Positions 32,201 to 42,500 of a stretch of 64,000 bases of DNA are shown piece by piece. The translations under genes and the position numbers were made by a program. The notes beneath the pieces were generated by a model. That model saw only the letters and a list, made by a program, of their open reading frames with translations, had not been told where the DNA came from and did no database searches. This DNA comes from Crossaster papposus (taxonomy: Eukaryota > Echinodermata > Asteroidea > Velatida > Solasteridae). The stretch is from positions 1,988,501 through 2,052,500 of the forward strand of contig JBAIAA010000605.1 in NCBI GenBank assembly GCA_037893245.1. Reading direction: 5' to 3'. Each line of letters starts with the position of its first letter. Within the stretch, counting starts at the first letter, position 1.

Positions 32201-35200
32201 CAACATAGAGTTGACCTGATATACGGAAGGGATTTTTATCTTGGATGTTTGTGAATTGGAACTTGAGCGATAAAGGAAACCAAATTGCTGCAGAAGTCGC
32301 TGTAAAATTACTGTTGTGCATTGTGCTGAAACACATGGTGATAAACATGTGTGTGACCGTCATTTCACCCCTTGTGAAAATTCTGACAACTACTGGCGAG
32401 TACTCGATTACTCGCGAGTAATTTCTTTGTGAGTACTCGAGTGGGAAAAATCACTACTCGCCCAGCACTAGTTCATGTACACGTACCAATTAACTTTGTA
32501 CACTAGCAGAGTGGCCTCAGAATGCTTTGTTCTTTCCGAATATGTGACCTGCTCTATTAAAATGAGTCAGATGTCGAAAATTTGACAAACAGAGTTATGT
32601 ATACTGTACCATTAGAAAGAGTGCACTGTCCTCTTTAATTTGATATGTGGGAGGTCTGTAGCATGTTGCGTTCTTGTGATATACCGATTTAAATTTTGAC
32701 GATTTTGCGAAATCTGAAAACCCCATTCATGAGAAATCATGCATTAAAAAGAATTATTTCCCTTTAGGAGATGTATGCAATAGAAACCCTAAGCAACCAA
32801 GCCCTTCCCACTGTGTTAATTCAGCATGTTTTAATGTAGAAATTGAAAATATAGATCCCAACCAAGGTGAAAATCATAAAATAGGAATATCAAATTTTCT
32901 TACGAAAACCCCCCTTTCCGCGCGCTGTGCGACATCAGACTCATTTTCACAGAGCGGGTCACATGTATAGTTATCAATTATGATTGTGGATATTTATTTT
33001 GGTGAATTGTATTATTTTCCAGCCTATTCATGGCTATGGATCCCGTGACCCTTTGAACTTCATACCTGTCAAGGACTCGGAGCTGTTCTTTACTGAAGAC
33101 CGGGAGATCAACCTCATTGATCTGGCAATGAATGGGAAGGGCCCGTCTTTCCCAGGAACAACAACTGTCAAAGGTTTTAAGACGCTTGTCTCTTACAAGG
33201 CAATTAACTAGTTTGCCTCGGATGAAGTGTATATACACGCAATTTAAAAATCCCGGCGCAAACTGGTTAAGGCATTTACTTGTTCTAGGGCTGTCCTAAA
33301 TATACATGTACCTGGATACTGAATACTTGAATATTCAATCATCAAACAAATTTTTGAATACTCGATCATTAACTTAATATTTGAATAGCTTTTTGCTAGT
33401 TGGAATGTTCGAAAAGAAAAAGTTTGCACGTGCAAACTCGATTTCATTGTCATTTTAAATGTTACGGGATAACGGCAACAAAGGAATGCCCTTGCCCAGT
33501 CTGACTTGACTTGGGACTGAGTGATTTGTGAAAGTTTACACTGACAAAGTTTTGCTCTTATTTTGGGGACTCAAGTCTTTTTAGTCTTTACTTGAGTCGT
33601 ATTAGCCTTCACTCGTGTCGAGTCGTTCCAATGAGAGACTCGAGTCAAGTTATTTGCCTGCAGTGACTCGAGTCGAGTCATTTACCCACTAAGACTCAAG
33701 TCGAGTCGCCAAAAATTGGGACTCAAGTCCGAGTTGAGTCATTCACTCAAGTGATTACAACTCTAAAACACACAAAGGTTTTCCTGGATTCAAAACGGAT
33801 AACGGATAAACATGTCACGAGCAAGGCAGGAAATATGTCAGCGACCGATTTGCAGTAGACAAGGCCAGATGTGCTACCCACAGATGCTGGCCTGAACCTG
33901 CCCCGGTTGAGGTTCGTGAAATACTATCCCATGCCAAGGCTGGAAATGTATGTCAGCAGCGAGCAAGGCCGGAAATGCGTGGGTGTGCTTTCCGGCACTA
34001 TCGGCCTGAACCTGCTTCGGATCGAGTTTCGTTAAAATTAATCCCGCCCCTCGGCTCGGTGATGTTAAAATTTGAAGGGGTGGTCTATTTTGAAATTATA
34101 TGCGCTTTTTTAAGACTAAATCCCCAACAATCAATTCCCAATTTTTCAGGATGATCAGATAAAAACAAAATTAATTTTGACTATGCCTTTCTATGACTTT
34201 CTATGCCTTTCACACAATTTCTCGAAAAAAATGCCCGTTTTCTCATAATCTCTGTATTAAGACTCCAGACTAAAAAAATAAAAATAAAAACATTATTGAG
34301 TATCAAACCTCCAAGTGTTATACTATTGGAAATCTCTGTTTCCACAGAATTTATAAAAACCCATATCTCATTTTTTTTATTTTGCCCACTTTACGCTCAT
34401 TTTGTGATGACAGGTCACAAATAATCCCGGCGCGAACTGGTTAAGCTGGTGTTTGAGAAAATTATGTTGTACATGTAGTTGACTTTGTTGCGAAGAACAA
34501 TTAATTTCAATTCTGCAACCCCTTTTTGAAACTTAATTGGTATGACTGTTAATTGTGTTCTTCATACGATTTGTTAATTCTTCTGTCAAATTCATGATAC
34601 ACAAATCGTAACCTTTCCATTATAAATTATAAAAATAATAAAAATACTTATGAATTAGGGCGGTCCATAAATAACGTGTACGTCATGTCAGACACTTTAA
34701 CCCTGATTCCCTATGGCCAGGTGTGTGCAAAAGTGTGATAAATTTTGAGGGTTTGGGATTTGCAATGAGGCATCCGGAAATTGGGCACCAAATTGGCTGA
34801 GTTTCTTTAACCAGTTTGCGCCGGGATTATTTTCACATCAACGAGCCGGGAGCGGGATTATTTTTAACGGAACTTGATCCGAGGCGGGTTCAGGCCGATG
34901 CTACAGAAAAGCTCACCAACGCATTTCCGACTTTGCTTGCTTGCTCGTGACGTGTTTATGCGTCATTCGTTTTGAATCTGGGGAAAACTTTGCGTGTATA
35001 CGTCCTCCGGCGCAAACTGGTTAAAATCCCAAGTTAGCATGGCACTGTACATGTATATGATTTATTTTCGTTTAGAACCGAAGTTGCCAAATATTTGTGT
35101 TTTCTGGTCCCCAAAACGACCCCAAATATATTTTAGAAAAATTTTGAGTCAGACGTGTGGTAACGATTTCCCGATGTGTGACCGTGAGAATGAACTTTGC

Positions 35201-38200
35201 GTGTGATGCACATCAAATATATTAGACATGGTACCAGTAGGTCTGTATCATGTGGTCGGACATAGATTGTATTTTACAGAATTGCCTTGCAGTGATAGTT
35301 TATCTACTTGTTATCCATACAGCTTCTTGGGTTGCAATTGAAGGCATACAAAAGACATCAGGAGCACAATCTGGGACAGGTAATTTGGCCGTCATTTTGT
35401 TGGTTTTAAACCAGCATCTTTTACATTGTACATGTATTTACTTCTTGATGAAGCGGTTTAGGGCAGTATAGGGAAAAACAGGCAGGGTGGTTTAGGGCAG
35501 TATAGGGAGTAACAGGCAGGGTGGTTTAGGGCAGTACAGGAAGTAACAGGCAGGGTATAGTTTGGAGCAGTACAGGGAGTAACAGACAGGGTGGTTTGGT
35601 GCAGTACAGTAACAGGCAGGGTAGTTTGGGGCAGTACAGGAAGTAACAGGCAGGGTGGTTTGGGGCAGTACAGGGGCCAATTTCATAGAGCTGCTTAAGC
35701 ACAAAATGTTGCTTAAGCACAAAAAAACCTTGCTTGGTAAATCAAGCTAGGGGCCAAAATTCCATGTGATCGTTATGCTAAGCTAACAACAGCTAAATAC
35801 CAATCACAAATAATATACATCACAAGGAGTTGTGGCTGGTAAGCTGGTTTTACTAAGCAAGAATGTTTTGTGCTTAAGCAATTTTTATGCTTAAGCAGCT
35901 CTATGAAATTGGCCCCAGGAAGTAACAGGCAGGGTGGTTTGGGGCAGTATATGAAGTAACAGGCAGAGTGGTTTAGGGCAGTATATGGAGTAACAGATAG
36001 GGTGGTTTGAGGCAGTACATGAAGTAACAGACAGGGTGGTTTGGGCAGTATATGAAGTAACAGGCAGGGTGGTTTAGGGCAGTATATAGGGAATAACGGG
36101 CATGATGATTTGGAGCAGTATGGGAACCATCTCATTAAACCCCAACATACCTGAACACATCAAAACCCATTCCCTATTTTGGAGGAATTCGGCAGATTCA
36201 GGATACCTTCATATTGAACAAACTGGTGGAATCTGATGGATTCTGGATTTTAAGCCTAGCAGTACTGCAGGATTTTGCAGTACTGCAAAATAGATTTTAG
36301 GTGATGGATTTTGAAGACTCTATGGAGAAACACTGCAAAATATTTGTATGCCAGCATGGTATCCTGAATCTATCAGAATCCATTGTACTTTTGCTGGTGG
36401 ATTGTTGATGGATTCAGGATTTCTCAAGAATGTACATACTGGTGGACTCTGATGGACTCGGGACACCAGTAAGTTTTGTATGAAAAACTTTATGGACTTT
36501 GGCGGATTCATGACACTTTTAGTAAAAACACTCTAGGGGTTATACATGTAGTTAATATTATATGGGAAACAAATCTTAGTACTGGGTTAAATTTACTGTT
36601 AGCGAAAAAATATGCTTACTTTATACTGTAGCAGGAAATTATTTACCGGTAATTACGGTAAGCGTATTTCACATGTTGGCGAGAAATTTTAGATTCTGAA
36701 AATTCTAACTAAGGATTCTTTGCTGACAGAGTTAGCAAAAAAAAATCCTGCTAGCACAAACTGGTGATTGTAAGCACGAAAGTATGTGGTATAGCAAAGC
36801 CATTAAATAGAACCCTGTACAATGACTTCTAACTAGAAGTGAATTCCTTTCATAAAGCCGAGTAAATTTGTTTACTCGGCTGGGATAAACTAAACGTTGT
36901 TCACCTGCCATTTCAGGGGTTACCCACAAATTTCAGTCGCTGTCGCAAGATCTCCAGCTGTACTACAAGGAAGTCACCAAAGCCATCTTAGAATCAGACA
37001 AGCAGCAGTCCGAGGTAACATCGCATTAAAATGACTTAGCTATGGCTATGTAATTACACATGTGCCTATGGAAGCAGCCAAAGACACTTTCTATAGAAAA
37101 CCTGTGGTCGTTTGGAAGTGGCATTTTTTTCAAGTCATTAACCCTTTAGTCCTTTTTGTAATTTGTATATATTCAGACGTCAAAAGTCATACAGATGTCA
37201 TAAGACGTCATAATTATTTAGAATTCTCGCATGTTATTTACCAACTTTGGTATGAATAATTGGTAATATAAACACTTTTCAAGCAGTAAACACAAGATTT
37301 TTTTCCAAAAACAGTTCATTTTATTAATTTTCTTATTTTCAAAAGGTCAAAGGTCATGATAAAAGTTCATACAGACAAAATGAGTAACTCACAGAAAACA
37401 AGGTTTCAAACTAAACTTGTACAGCAAAATAAACATGAAGAGCAGTATTTTCTAATGTTTGACTGATTTTGTATTTCACAGTATTTTTCACAATATTCTT
37501 CAGCGAGTAAATGACCAATATAGTGTAAAAATACGTAAGTGCAAAATGGTTAAGGCTTCACATCGGGATAGAAGCTTTCATTTGGTACATATTACAGCTT
37601 CATAGCCTCTCTCATTCCGGTGATATGATATGTTTTTGCATATTAATAGCTTCTAGAAACTGGTCTGAGTGGTCCATCTCTTTCCAATATTATGCTCGAC
37701 AGGGACAGTTGGGCCCAACTCATCAAGTCATCATGAAAATGAATGAATGAAGAAGAAGAATAGCTTCCATGGAATTCAAAATACAACAAAAATACAACAA
37801 AACTAAGAAAATACATTGAAACAATACACTCTTAAAACTTTTTTAAAATTTATTTATCAAAATTAAACTTTTGTCTCAATTAAACCTGAAACTTATATTA
37901 AATAATGTCATTCAAGACAAAAAAGAAAATTGTATTTTAACGAAAAGTTTCACCCTCTCAACGTTGAGCGGGCCATTAAACGTAAATGCACAGAGCGACT
38001 TAATATCACCTTTTCCCAGAGCGGATCACTAAATGAAGATTCCTCTATTGATTCCTTCCTTGCTTGTTTTTCCCTAGATGTGTCTCAGTGATCTCCGTAC
38101 AAACACCAGAGTATCTGGCCTGTTACCCTATCTGGTCAACTTTGTGTCCTGCGGAGTTAAGATGGTCAGTCATGACTTGTACCAGCTGACGAGGCTCATG

Positions 38201-41200
38201 CATCTTGTGGATGCCTTGATTCACAACCAGGCATTGTTTCTGGGACCTTATGTGAGTACAAAACTCGCATGTAATTGTACAGTGCATTTCTTTTCTTCAT
38301 AACCAATTATTTGTTATCCATTTCTACAACAGCATATAAGCAGTTCCACAGTGTGAAAGGTAAATTTTTCGAAGTAATCAATCGAAAACACCTAGTTTTG
38401 GACATACCTATCATTTAATTCCCCAGTTGCAAGTAACAGCTGTGGTGTAGACCCTTTTTTAATTTAGGCAATGTTGTTGTAATTCGTTGGAATCGGGCAG
38501 ATCATCTCATTAATATATTTCATCTTCTGTGTATTAAAGATGGTGTATCCGTGCTTTTAGAAGGTTGCACTCTGAAAAAAAATATCAATTTAATTAATCC
38601 TGATTCGGCTCAGTAGTTTAGATTCCAGCGCCATTTTTGTGAACCAAGGTCAGGGTTTATTTGGTCAATAATCCCAATTAGAGCCACCTGAGGACTTTGG
38701 TTCACAAAAATGGTGCTGGAATTAAAACTATAATTTTATTTCCAAAAATATTTCTATCGATAATATAACAAAAGTGTAGGTCTCTGAATAGTGGAAGTAC
38801 ATGTACATGTATGGGATTGCTTTTTTCTTGCCACTCTGTATAATAATTTATTTCTTTACTTTATCCGTTAGTTGGTAAATTTGATCTCCACCGTGATGTA
38901 CTGTATCTTGGAACCATTGGCTGTGTCCATCAATCCACTCAATGATCACTGGGCGCTGAGAGACGACGCAGCTAGACTACTCTCACAAATACTCAGGTAG
39001 ATATAACAAATGATAATAGCTGCATTCAAATTACTAATAGATAATGTTATTGTGGCAACCTGTTCAGGAAATACCGTATCCTTGATTTGCAAATGTTGCT
39101 ACTTACCGCCCATTTCTTGGTAACCTGGTCACATATTCTCGTCATTGTTATGTTATTTCAGATCCTCAAATGAAGTCACGGGTAGATTTGAGCATCAACT
39201 CTTAGCCACATTAAAGGAAGTCTTGAGTGACCCAGCCAGACCTCTCTGCTCTCATTATGGTGCTGTCGTAGGACTCTGCGCACTTGGAACTAGGGTAAGC
39301 TCCTTCCAATCTTAGGGGGTTTTCGAAACTTTTTTAATTTTTTTTATATGGCTTCAACTCGGATTTATGAATCTTTGAGAGGCAAATAGAAATGAAAACA
39401 AATGAGAATATTTGAACTTTTAGATTCATATCAACCGATTGAATGTTTCTGAAGCACAACAGGCATCAGAATGTGGCTCGAGTTCCTGCAGTTGGAAGCC
39501 TAAAATTACCTTAAGCCGAAGACGAAGCGAGGGATTTTAAAAGGCGCTTTGTTACCTATACTGTTGGTCTGTAGCACTGCTTTGGTGTAATGGAGGCTCA
39601 TGCTTGTACAGGTTTTGTGGAATCTGGGTACATGTTTCAATACGTGTCGAATTGAAGGCTTTCAAGTACATGTATTCTTACTTTTCTGACTTTTCTCTTT
39701 TTTATACCTTGCTCCTTTTACTACTTTTGTTGTCCTACAACTGGCACGTGTAAATACTAGCGTCCACGCTTGGCAAACAGCAAAAAATAAACAATGAAAA
39801 TTTGGCTCTTGATCATAAATACGTATGAGGTGTAGTCATTATAAGATACAAAATTTACTTCCCTGTTGGCATGGTTGTTTTGGAATCACGCAAATACATG
39901 CCAATTTCGATTGGATATTGGGTACGGTATCTGAAATATGAAATAATGGAAACTCTCTTCAATTACAGACATTTCATGATCTAATACCATGGTATAAAAG
40001 CAGGATTAATGGCAGATATTCGTTTGTTTCCTGACTTTATAGGCTGTTGAGGAAGTTCTAGTCAGTCAGCTATCCAGCTATTGGCCGATCCTTCAGCAAG
40101 TTCTTGAAGATACTTCCATCTCAAACTCTCAAGTCAAGGTGGATGGACACAAGGTCCATGGAGCCATTCTGGTATAAAATGCAATTCTGTTATATTTTCT
40201 TTCAGCAATGGAATTTTGGAGCTGGTTTTTTATCTTGTTATCTTGATCATTGCCAGATCTCTTGTTCAGCATGTTGATGAACTTCAAATAATTTAAACCA
40301 CTAATCACACTGACATTGCTGCCATCTCCGCCTGTCTTCCAAAATGTAACTTAGTCGGTAAACACCGTAGCCACAAAAGAGGCGGGGTGTGGCTTTTTAC
40401 ATCCGAGACAATATCCAGATAAGAAATGTTACCGAGTTATGTTCCTGATGAACTAGAAGTGTTATGGATATGGATCTGTAATTTGTTGACAGGCTGCGGC
40501 CGAGATGCTTCTCAAGACAAAACAAGATCAGCTAGTTGGTGAAGAGTCTGCGACACCAATCCAAGAGCAGTCACCCAATGCCAGCCCAGAGCACCCGGCA
40601 GAGTTTGCCTTCGGTACGACCAGCCATCTTATGCATCTCAGCGGCAGCGGGATTTCAGGCAGTGCTGTTCCGGACCTCATCCGGAAACCCAAGAGATGCT
40701 CCATCTTGGAGACCTACAGTCATCTCTACGAGTATCTCGGAGACAGCCTGACTCTCCGACTGCATCCTAAAGGAGAACCCAGCAAGCAGCCTCCCGAGCC
40801 ACCTAAAGATATCGACCTGATGCAACTCTTGAACACTGAACACCAGAGCAGCCAGCATTATCAGGGAGGGTTGCTGAACCTTACAAGACAGAAATATCCC
40901 AACAGACCTCGTCTGTTATCAGGAGGAACTGGTAGGGAAGGTCTCCGACCGCGACACACCAAGACCCCAAAGAAAATTCGTGGCAGGGCTGCCAGTCTTA
41001 AGGATGCCTTCCCTCTTGCCAAAACAATCAAGATACACAAATCAGACTTTAAAACCGAACTGAGCATCCCTGGAAGACTAGTAAGCTTGAAAACCAAAAG
41101 AGAAACTTCAGAGGGAAGCAGGGCGGTGCCTTCTTGGTTGAAGACTAACTCTGATGTCTGGAAGATCAATATGAGGATGCCTGTGTTTGGGAAACGAAGA

Positions 41201-41266
41201 CCTTCAGAAGATCTTCAGTCTAGTTCTAGTCAGAGGGCAGTGTGTGATCTCAATGCGCTCTTTTAA
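29066..41266 (+). CDS. TAF6L: TAF6L, TAF6-like subunit of SAGA/PCAF coactivator complexes, 10 exons
   Basis: TAF6L is the TAF6 paralogue in SAGA-type histone acetyltransferase complexes. Its histone fold pairs with a TAF9-type partner, followed by a HEAT-repeat domain. Exons 29066-29209, 31047-31133, 33023-33173, 35323-35379, 36917-37014, 38078-38251, 38872-38996, 39162-39294, 40043-40171 and 40493-41266 join in one frame (phases 0,0,1,1,0,0,2,0,0) and encode 623 residues, about the length of vertebrate TAF6L. Landmarks: histone fold at residues 1-75 (MIAEDVCYRLREVTQ, KHAKRKRLNAEDFNKALRW), GYGSRDPLNF and FFTEDREINLIDLA (78-127), SWVAIEGIQ, then HEAT region to about 366 with NPLNDHWALRDDAARLL, CSHYGAVVGLCALG and DGHKVHGAIL. 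The basic, low-complexity tail lies in the last exon. RWSDVE followed by GYGS and REINLIDLA favours TAF6L over TAF6. Confidence 0.94.
29410..29920. mobile_element. Foldback element in TAF6L intron 1 (ACCGACAACAC repeats)
   Basis: Arms of about 190 bases: CTATTCACCGACAACACACC at the left, GGTGTGTTGTCGGTGAATAG at the right, each with direct copies of ACCGACAACAC near the outer end. Inner arms share CACAATGA...CTTGAGGTTACATTTC in inverted form. Confidence 0.78.
29970..30530. mobile_element. Second foldback in TAF6L intron 1
   Basis: Arms of about 185 bases face each other: TTTTTTACAGGTTAACCGAC and CCGCACGGTCTACCCC at the left, GGGGTAGACCGTGCGGCAG and GCGGTTAACCTGTAAAAA at the right. It starts about 50 bases after the preceding foldback. 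Confidence 0.78.
31047..31133 (+). CDS. TAF6L: TAF6L exon 2 (histone-fold end)
   Basis: The acceptor is gcgacatctag and the donor gtgagt. It encodes ASTQFMKHAKRKRLNAEDFN, then KALRWSDVE, the last histone-fold helix. Confidence 0.93.
31296..31598 (+). repeat. G-rich minisatellite in TAF6L intron 2
   Basis: About 20 units of ACAGGCTGGGGGG with a variable G run (5-8), 13-17 bases each. G runs lie on the transcribed gene's coding strand. The frames open through it on both strands (GGTGWG or PPSLSP repeats) are compositional. Confidence 0.92.
31713..32468. mobile_element. hAT-like non-autonomous element
   Basis: Inverted ends TAGCGCTGGGCGAGTAACTC and CACTACTCGCCCAGCACTA are of hAT type. The flanks GTTCACAC and GTTCATGT fit a diverged 8-bp target duplication. 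The interior has many ACTCG/CGAGT repeats and no transposase. Confidence 0.6.
32549..32966. mobile_element. Second copy of the TATGTGACCYGCTC MITE
   Basis: It begins ATATGTGACCTGCTCTATTA and ends CAGAGCGGGTCACATGTATA. It ends about 55 bases before the TAF6L exon 3 acceptor. Confidence 0.6.
33023..33173 (+). CDS. TAF6L: TAF6L exon 3
   Basis: The acceptor is attattttccag. The donor gtttta is weak but required by phase. It encodes PIHGYGSRDPLNFIPVKD and FFTEDREINLIDLAMNGK. A short TTAACCAG remnant starts 31 bases after the donor. Confidence 0.88.
33204..33270. mobile_element. Very short internally deleted TTAACCAG MITE
   Basis: Both ends survive (TTAACTAGTTTGCCTCGG and CCCGGCGCAAACTGGTTAA), but only about 67 bases remain. 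Confidence 0.7.
33530..33765. repeat. GACTCGAGTC-rich repeat
   Basis: Dense, imperfect copies of ACTCGAGTCGAGTC and ACTCAAGTC in both orientations, ending near GTGATTACAACTCTA, a hAT-like terminus. It could be a fragment of a hAT-type MITE. Confidence 0.5.
33768..34444. mobile_element. TTAACCAG MITE(s) interrupted by a 350-bp insertion
   Basis: Family interior runs through 34070 (GGTGATGTTAAAAT) and resumes at about 34419 with ATAATCCCGGCGCGAACTGG to TTAA at 34444. The 34071-34418 segment is foreign to the family and ends GATGACAGGTCACAA. The left part holds two partial copies joined head to tail. Confidence 0.65.
34807..35024. mobile_element. TTAACCAG-family MITE, full length
   Basis: TTAACCAGTTTGCGCCGGG to TCCGGCGCAAACTGGTTAA, both ends intact. 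It lies about 300 bases before TAF6L exon 4. Confidence 0.83.
35323..35379 (+). CDS. TAF6L: TAF6L exon 4 (57 bases)
   Basis: The acceptor is ttatccatacag and the donor gtaatt; phase 1 in and out. It encodes SWVAIEGIQKTSGAQSGT, matching the WLxIEG motif conserved between TAF6 and TAF6L. Confidence 0.88.
35465..36125. repeat. 33-34 bp tandem repeat in TAF6L intron 4
   Basis: Units of GGCAGTATAGGGAGTAACAG plus GCAGGGTGGTTTA, about 6 before and 6 after an inserted MITE. The reverse-strand cysteine/proline-rich ORFs (36135-35773, 35722-35492) are by-products. Confidence 0.88.
35674..35915. mobile_element. GGGCC-ended MITE inside the tandem repeat
   Basis: A 242-bp element with inverted ends GGGCCAATTTCATAGAGCTG and CAGCTCTATGAAATTGGCCC. 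It is flanked by CAG on both sides. The uninterrupted repeat units read GCAGTACAGGAAGTAAC, so the empty site is known and the 3-bp CAG duplication is direct. The 3-bp duplication fits PIF/Harbinger (inference). Confidence 0.88.
36140..36500. repeat. GGATTC-rich dispersed repeat
   Basis: Many copies of GATGGATTCAGGAT-like sequence in both orientations. A related copy at 52745-52910 shares GATTTTAAGCCTAGC and GCGGATTCAGGATAC. Confidence 0.55.
36917..37014 (+). CDS. TAF6L: TAF6L exon 5
   Basis: The acceptor is gccatttcag and the donor gtaaca. It encodes VTHKFQSLSQDLQLYYKEVT and KAILESDKQQSE, the start of the HEAT-type domain. Confidence 0.9.
38078..38251 (+). CDS. TAF6L: TAF6L exon 6
   Basis: The acceptor is tttttccctag and the donor gtgagt; phase 0 at both ends. 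It encodes LSDLRTNTRVSGLLPYLVNF and the HEAT helices to ALFLGPY. Confidence 0.93.
38872..38996 (+). CDS. TAF6L: TAF6L exon 7
   Basis: The acceptor is tttatccgttag and the donor gtagat. It encodes VMYCILEPLAVSINPLNDHW and ALRDDAARLLSQIL, a highly conserved HEAT segment. Confidence 0.94.
39162..39294 (+). CDS. TAF6L: TAF6L exon 8
   Basis: The acceptor is atgttatttcag and the donor gtaagc. It encodes SSNEVTGRFEHQLLATLKEV and ARPLCSHYGAVVGLCALGTR. Confidence 0.94.
40043..40171 (+). CDS. TAF6L: TAF6L exon 9
   Basis: The acceptor is tgactttatag and the donor gtataa; phase 0 at both ends. It encodes AVEEVLVSQLSSYWPILQQV and QVKVDGHKVHGAIL. Confidence 0.93.
40493..41266 (+). CDS. TAF6L: TAF6L exon 10 (terminal)
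   Basis: The acceptor is atttgttgacag. It encodes the end of the HEAT domain (AAAEMLLKTKQDQL) and a tail of about 240 residues with several proline- and lysine/arginine-rich patches, ending AVCDLNALF, then TAA. Confidence 0.92.
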   Translation, partial: AAAEMLLKTKQDQLVGEESATPIQEQSPNASPEHPAEFAFGTTSHLMHLSGSGISGSAVPDLIRKPKRCSILETYSHLYEYLGDSLTLRLHPKGEPSKQPPEPPKDIDLMQLLNTEHQSSQHYQGGLLNLTRQKYPNRPRLLSGGTGREGLRPRHTKTPKKIRGRAASLKDAFPLAKTIKIHKSDFKTELSIPGRLVSLKTKRETSEGSRAVPSWLKTNSDVWKINMRMPVFGKRRPSEDLQSSSSQRAVCDLNALF

Positions 41267-41281
41267 TAATAATAATAAGGG

Positions 41282-41287
41282 AATAAA
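41282..41287 (+). terminator. Possible poly(A) signal of TAF6L
   Basis: AATAAA lies 16 bases after the stop codon. It is unusually close and falls in a repeat-like segment (AATATGTGGTTGGC, also near 10635), so it may be donated by an insertion or be unused. Confidence 0.35.
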
Positions 41288-41448
41288 TATGTGGTTGGCT
41301 CATAAACCTAGACGCGTTAATGACCCGAGCCGAAGGCGAGATTCATTAACTCTTCTATGCGGAAGTAACTTTTTTGGCCAAATATGCACACACTGTGTGT
41401 TTTTATACATAGCACGATATGAGACCGAGGGAGCCCCCCCCCCCCCCC

Positions 41449-41522
41449 TTAATTATTCCCCCCTTAATTATTCCCCCCTTAATTATTCCCCCCTTAATTA
41501 TTCCCCCCTTAATTATTCCCCC
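41449..41522. repeat. 15-bp tandem repeat, 5 units
   Basis: CCTTAATTATTCCCC repeated five times, preceded by a C tract and followed by C, A and G tracts to about 41666. Confidence 0.9.
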
Positions 41523-41804
41523 ATACCTATATACTTGCTACACTTTTGTTACCTAACGCACCCCCCCCCCAAAAAAAAAAAAAAAAGAACCTAAAACGAA
41601 TCCCTCACAAACCACAACATTCCGCATGCACAATGACCACCACAAAGGAAGGGGGGGGGGGGGGGGTTCCCTCCATCCCATGGTTTGCTTCATGGTGTTT
41701 TTGCGCAAAGAGTTTGTTCATTGAACGTGTAGGCAAAATTGTGTTCCCTATAGGAACACATGCAAAAGGGTGGACTGGCATATTTGTGCTGTCGTAGAAG
41801 GGTT

Positions 41805-42500
41805 ACAGGTAGGATACACCATTGGGAATTACATGTACTTTAATTATCAGGAATGGGTGGATTTGAGTTTTGTTTTTTTAATATAGTAAATATCGTTTAA
41901 CTGCCCTGTCTAAAGTTTTACAATAATGGATAACCAGAAAAACGAAAAACGAAAAAAAAACGCGTTCATTTTTAACCAGCGTCGGGCAGTTGTTCTTGTT
42001 CTTCTTTTTTTTCACGATCGCCGTCTGACGATCGCAAATTTTTAGATGTCTACGGGTATTTTAGATGTCTATGTCTATGGTATTTAAAGGTTGGACGCAC
42101 CATTTGCAGAATAAAAAATCTTTACAACCGAATTATTAAGAATTATCTTACTTGTTTAAAAGTATTAACAATTATAGGCATCCAGCAATATGATTGCGCT
42201 AAATATTCTGTAATTGTTATGAACAATTGAATTTTATTTTTAAAACAAACACGACTGCCGTCTGGTTAAAAAAACAAGCGCCGTTTTTCTTGCTTTTAAA
42301 CGATAGTTACTATAAAATACAACCCCCCAAATCCACCTATTTCTGATAATTTAAAACAAACACGACTGCCGTCTGGTTAAAAAAACAAGCGCCGTTTTTC
42401 TTGCTTTTAAACGATAGTTACTATAAAATACAACCCCCCAAATCCACCTATTTCTGATAATTCAAGCAATTAATACCAATGGTGTATCCTATCTTAAAAA
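41805..42500. mobile_element. Compound GGTAGTATACACC-family MITE with 111-bp tandem duplication
   Basis: Ends are GGTAGGATACACCATTGG and CCAATGGTGTATCCTATC. Segments 42241-42351 and 42352-42462 are near-identical copies starting TAAAACAAACACGACTGCC. A second left-end-like sequence (AAGGTTGGACGCACCATTTG) near 42087 indicates a nested or tandem pair. Confidence 0.7.

Noticed and set aside
35492-36135. Reverse cysteine/proline-rich ORFs resembling secreted proteins
   Set aside because: They are the 33-34 bp tandem repeat read backwards.
29066-41266. TAF6 instead of TAF6L
   Set aside because: KALRWSDVE, GYGSRDPLNF and FTEDREINLIDLA are closer to TAF6L than to TAF6, and the total length matches TAF6L.
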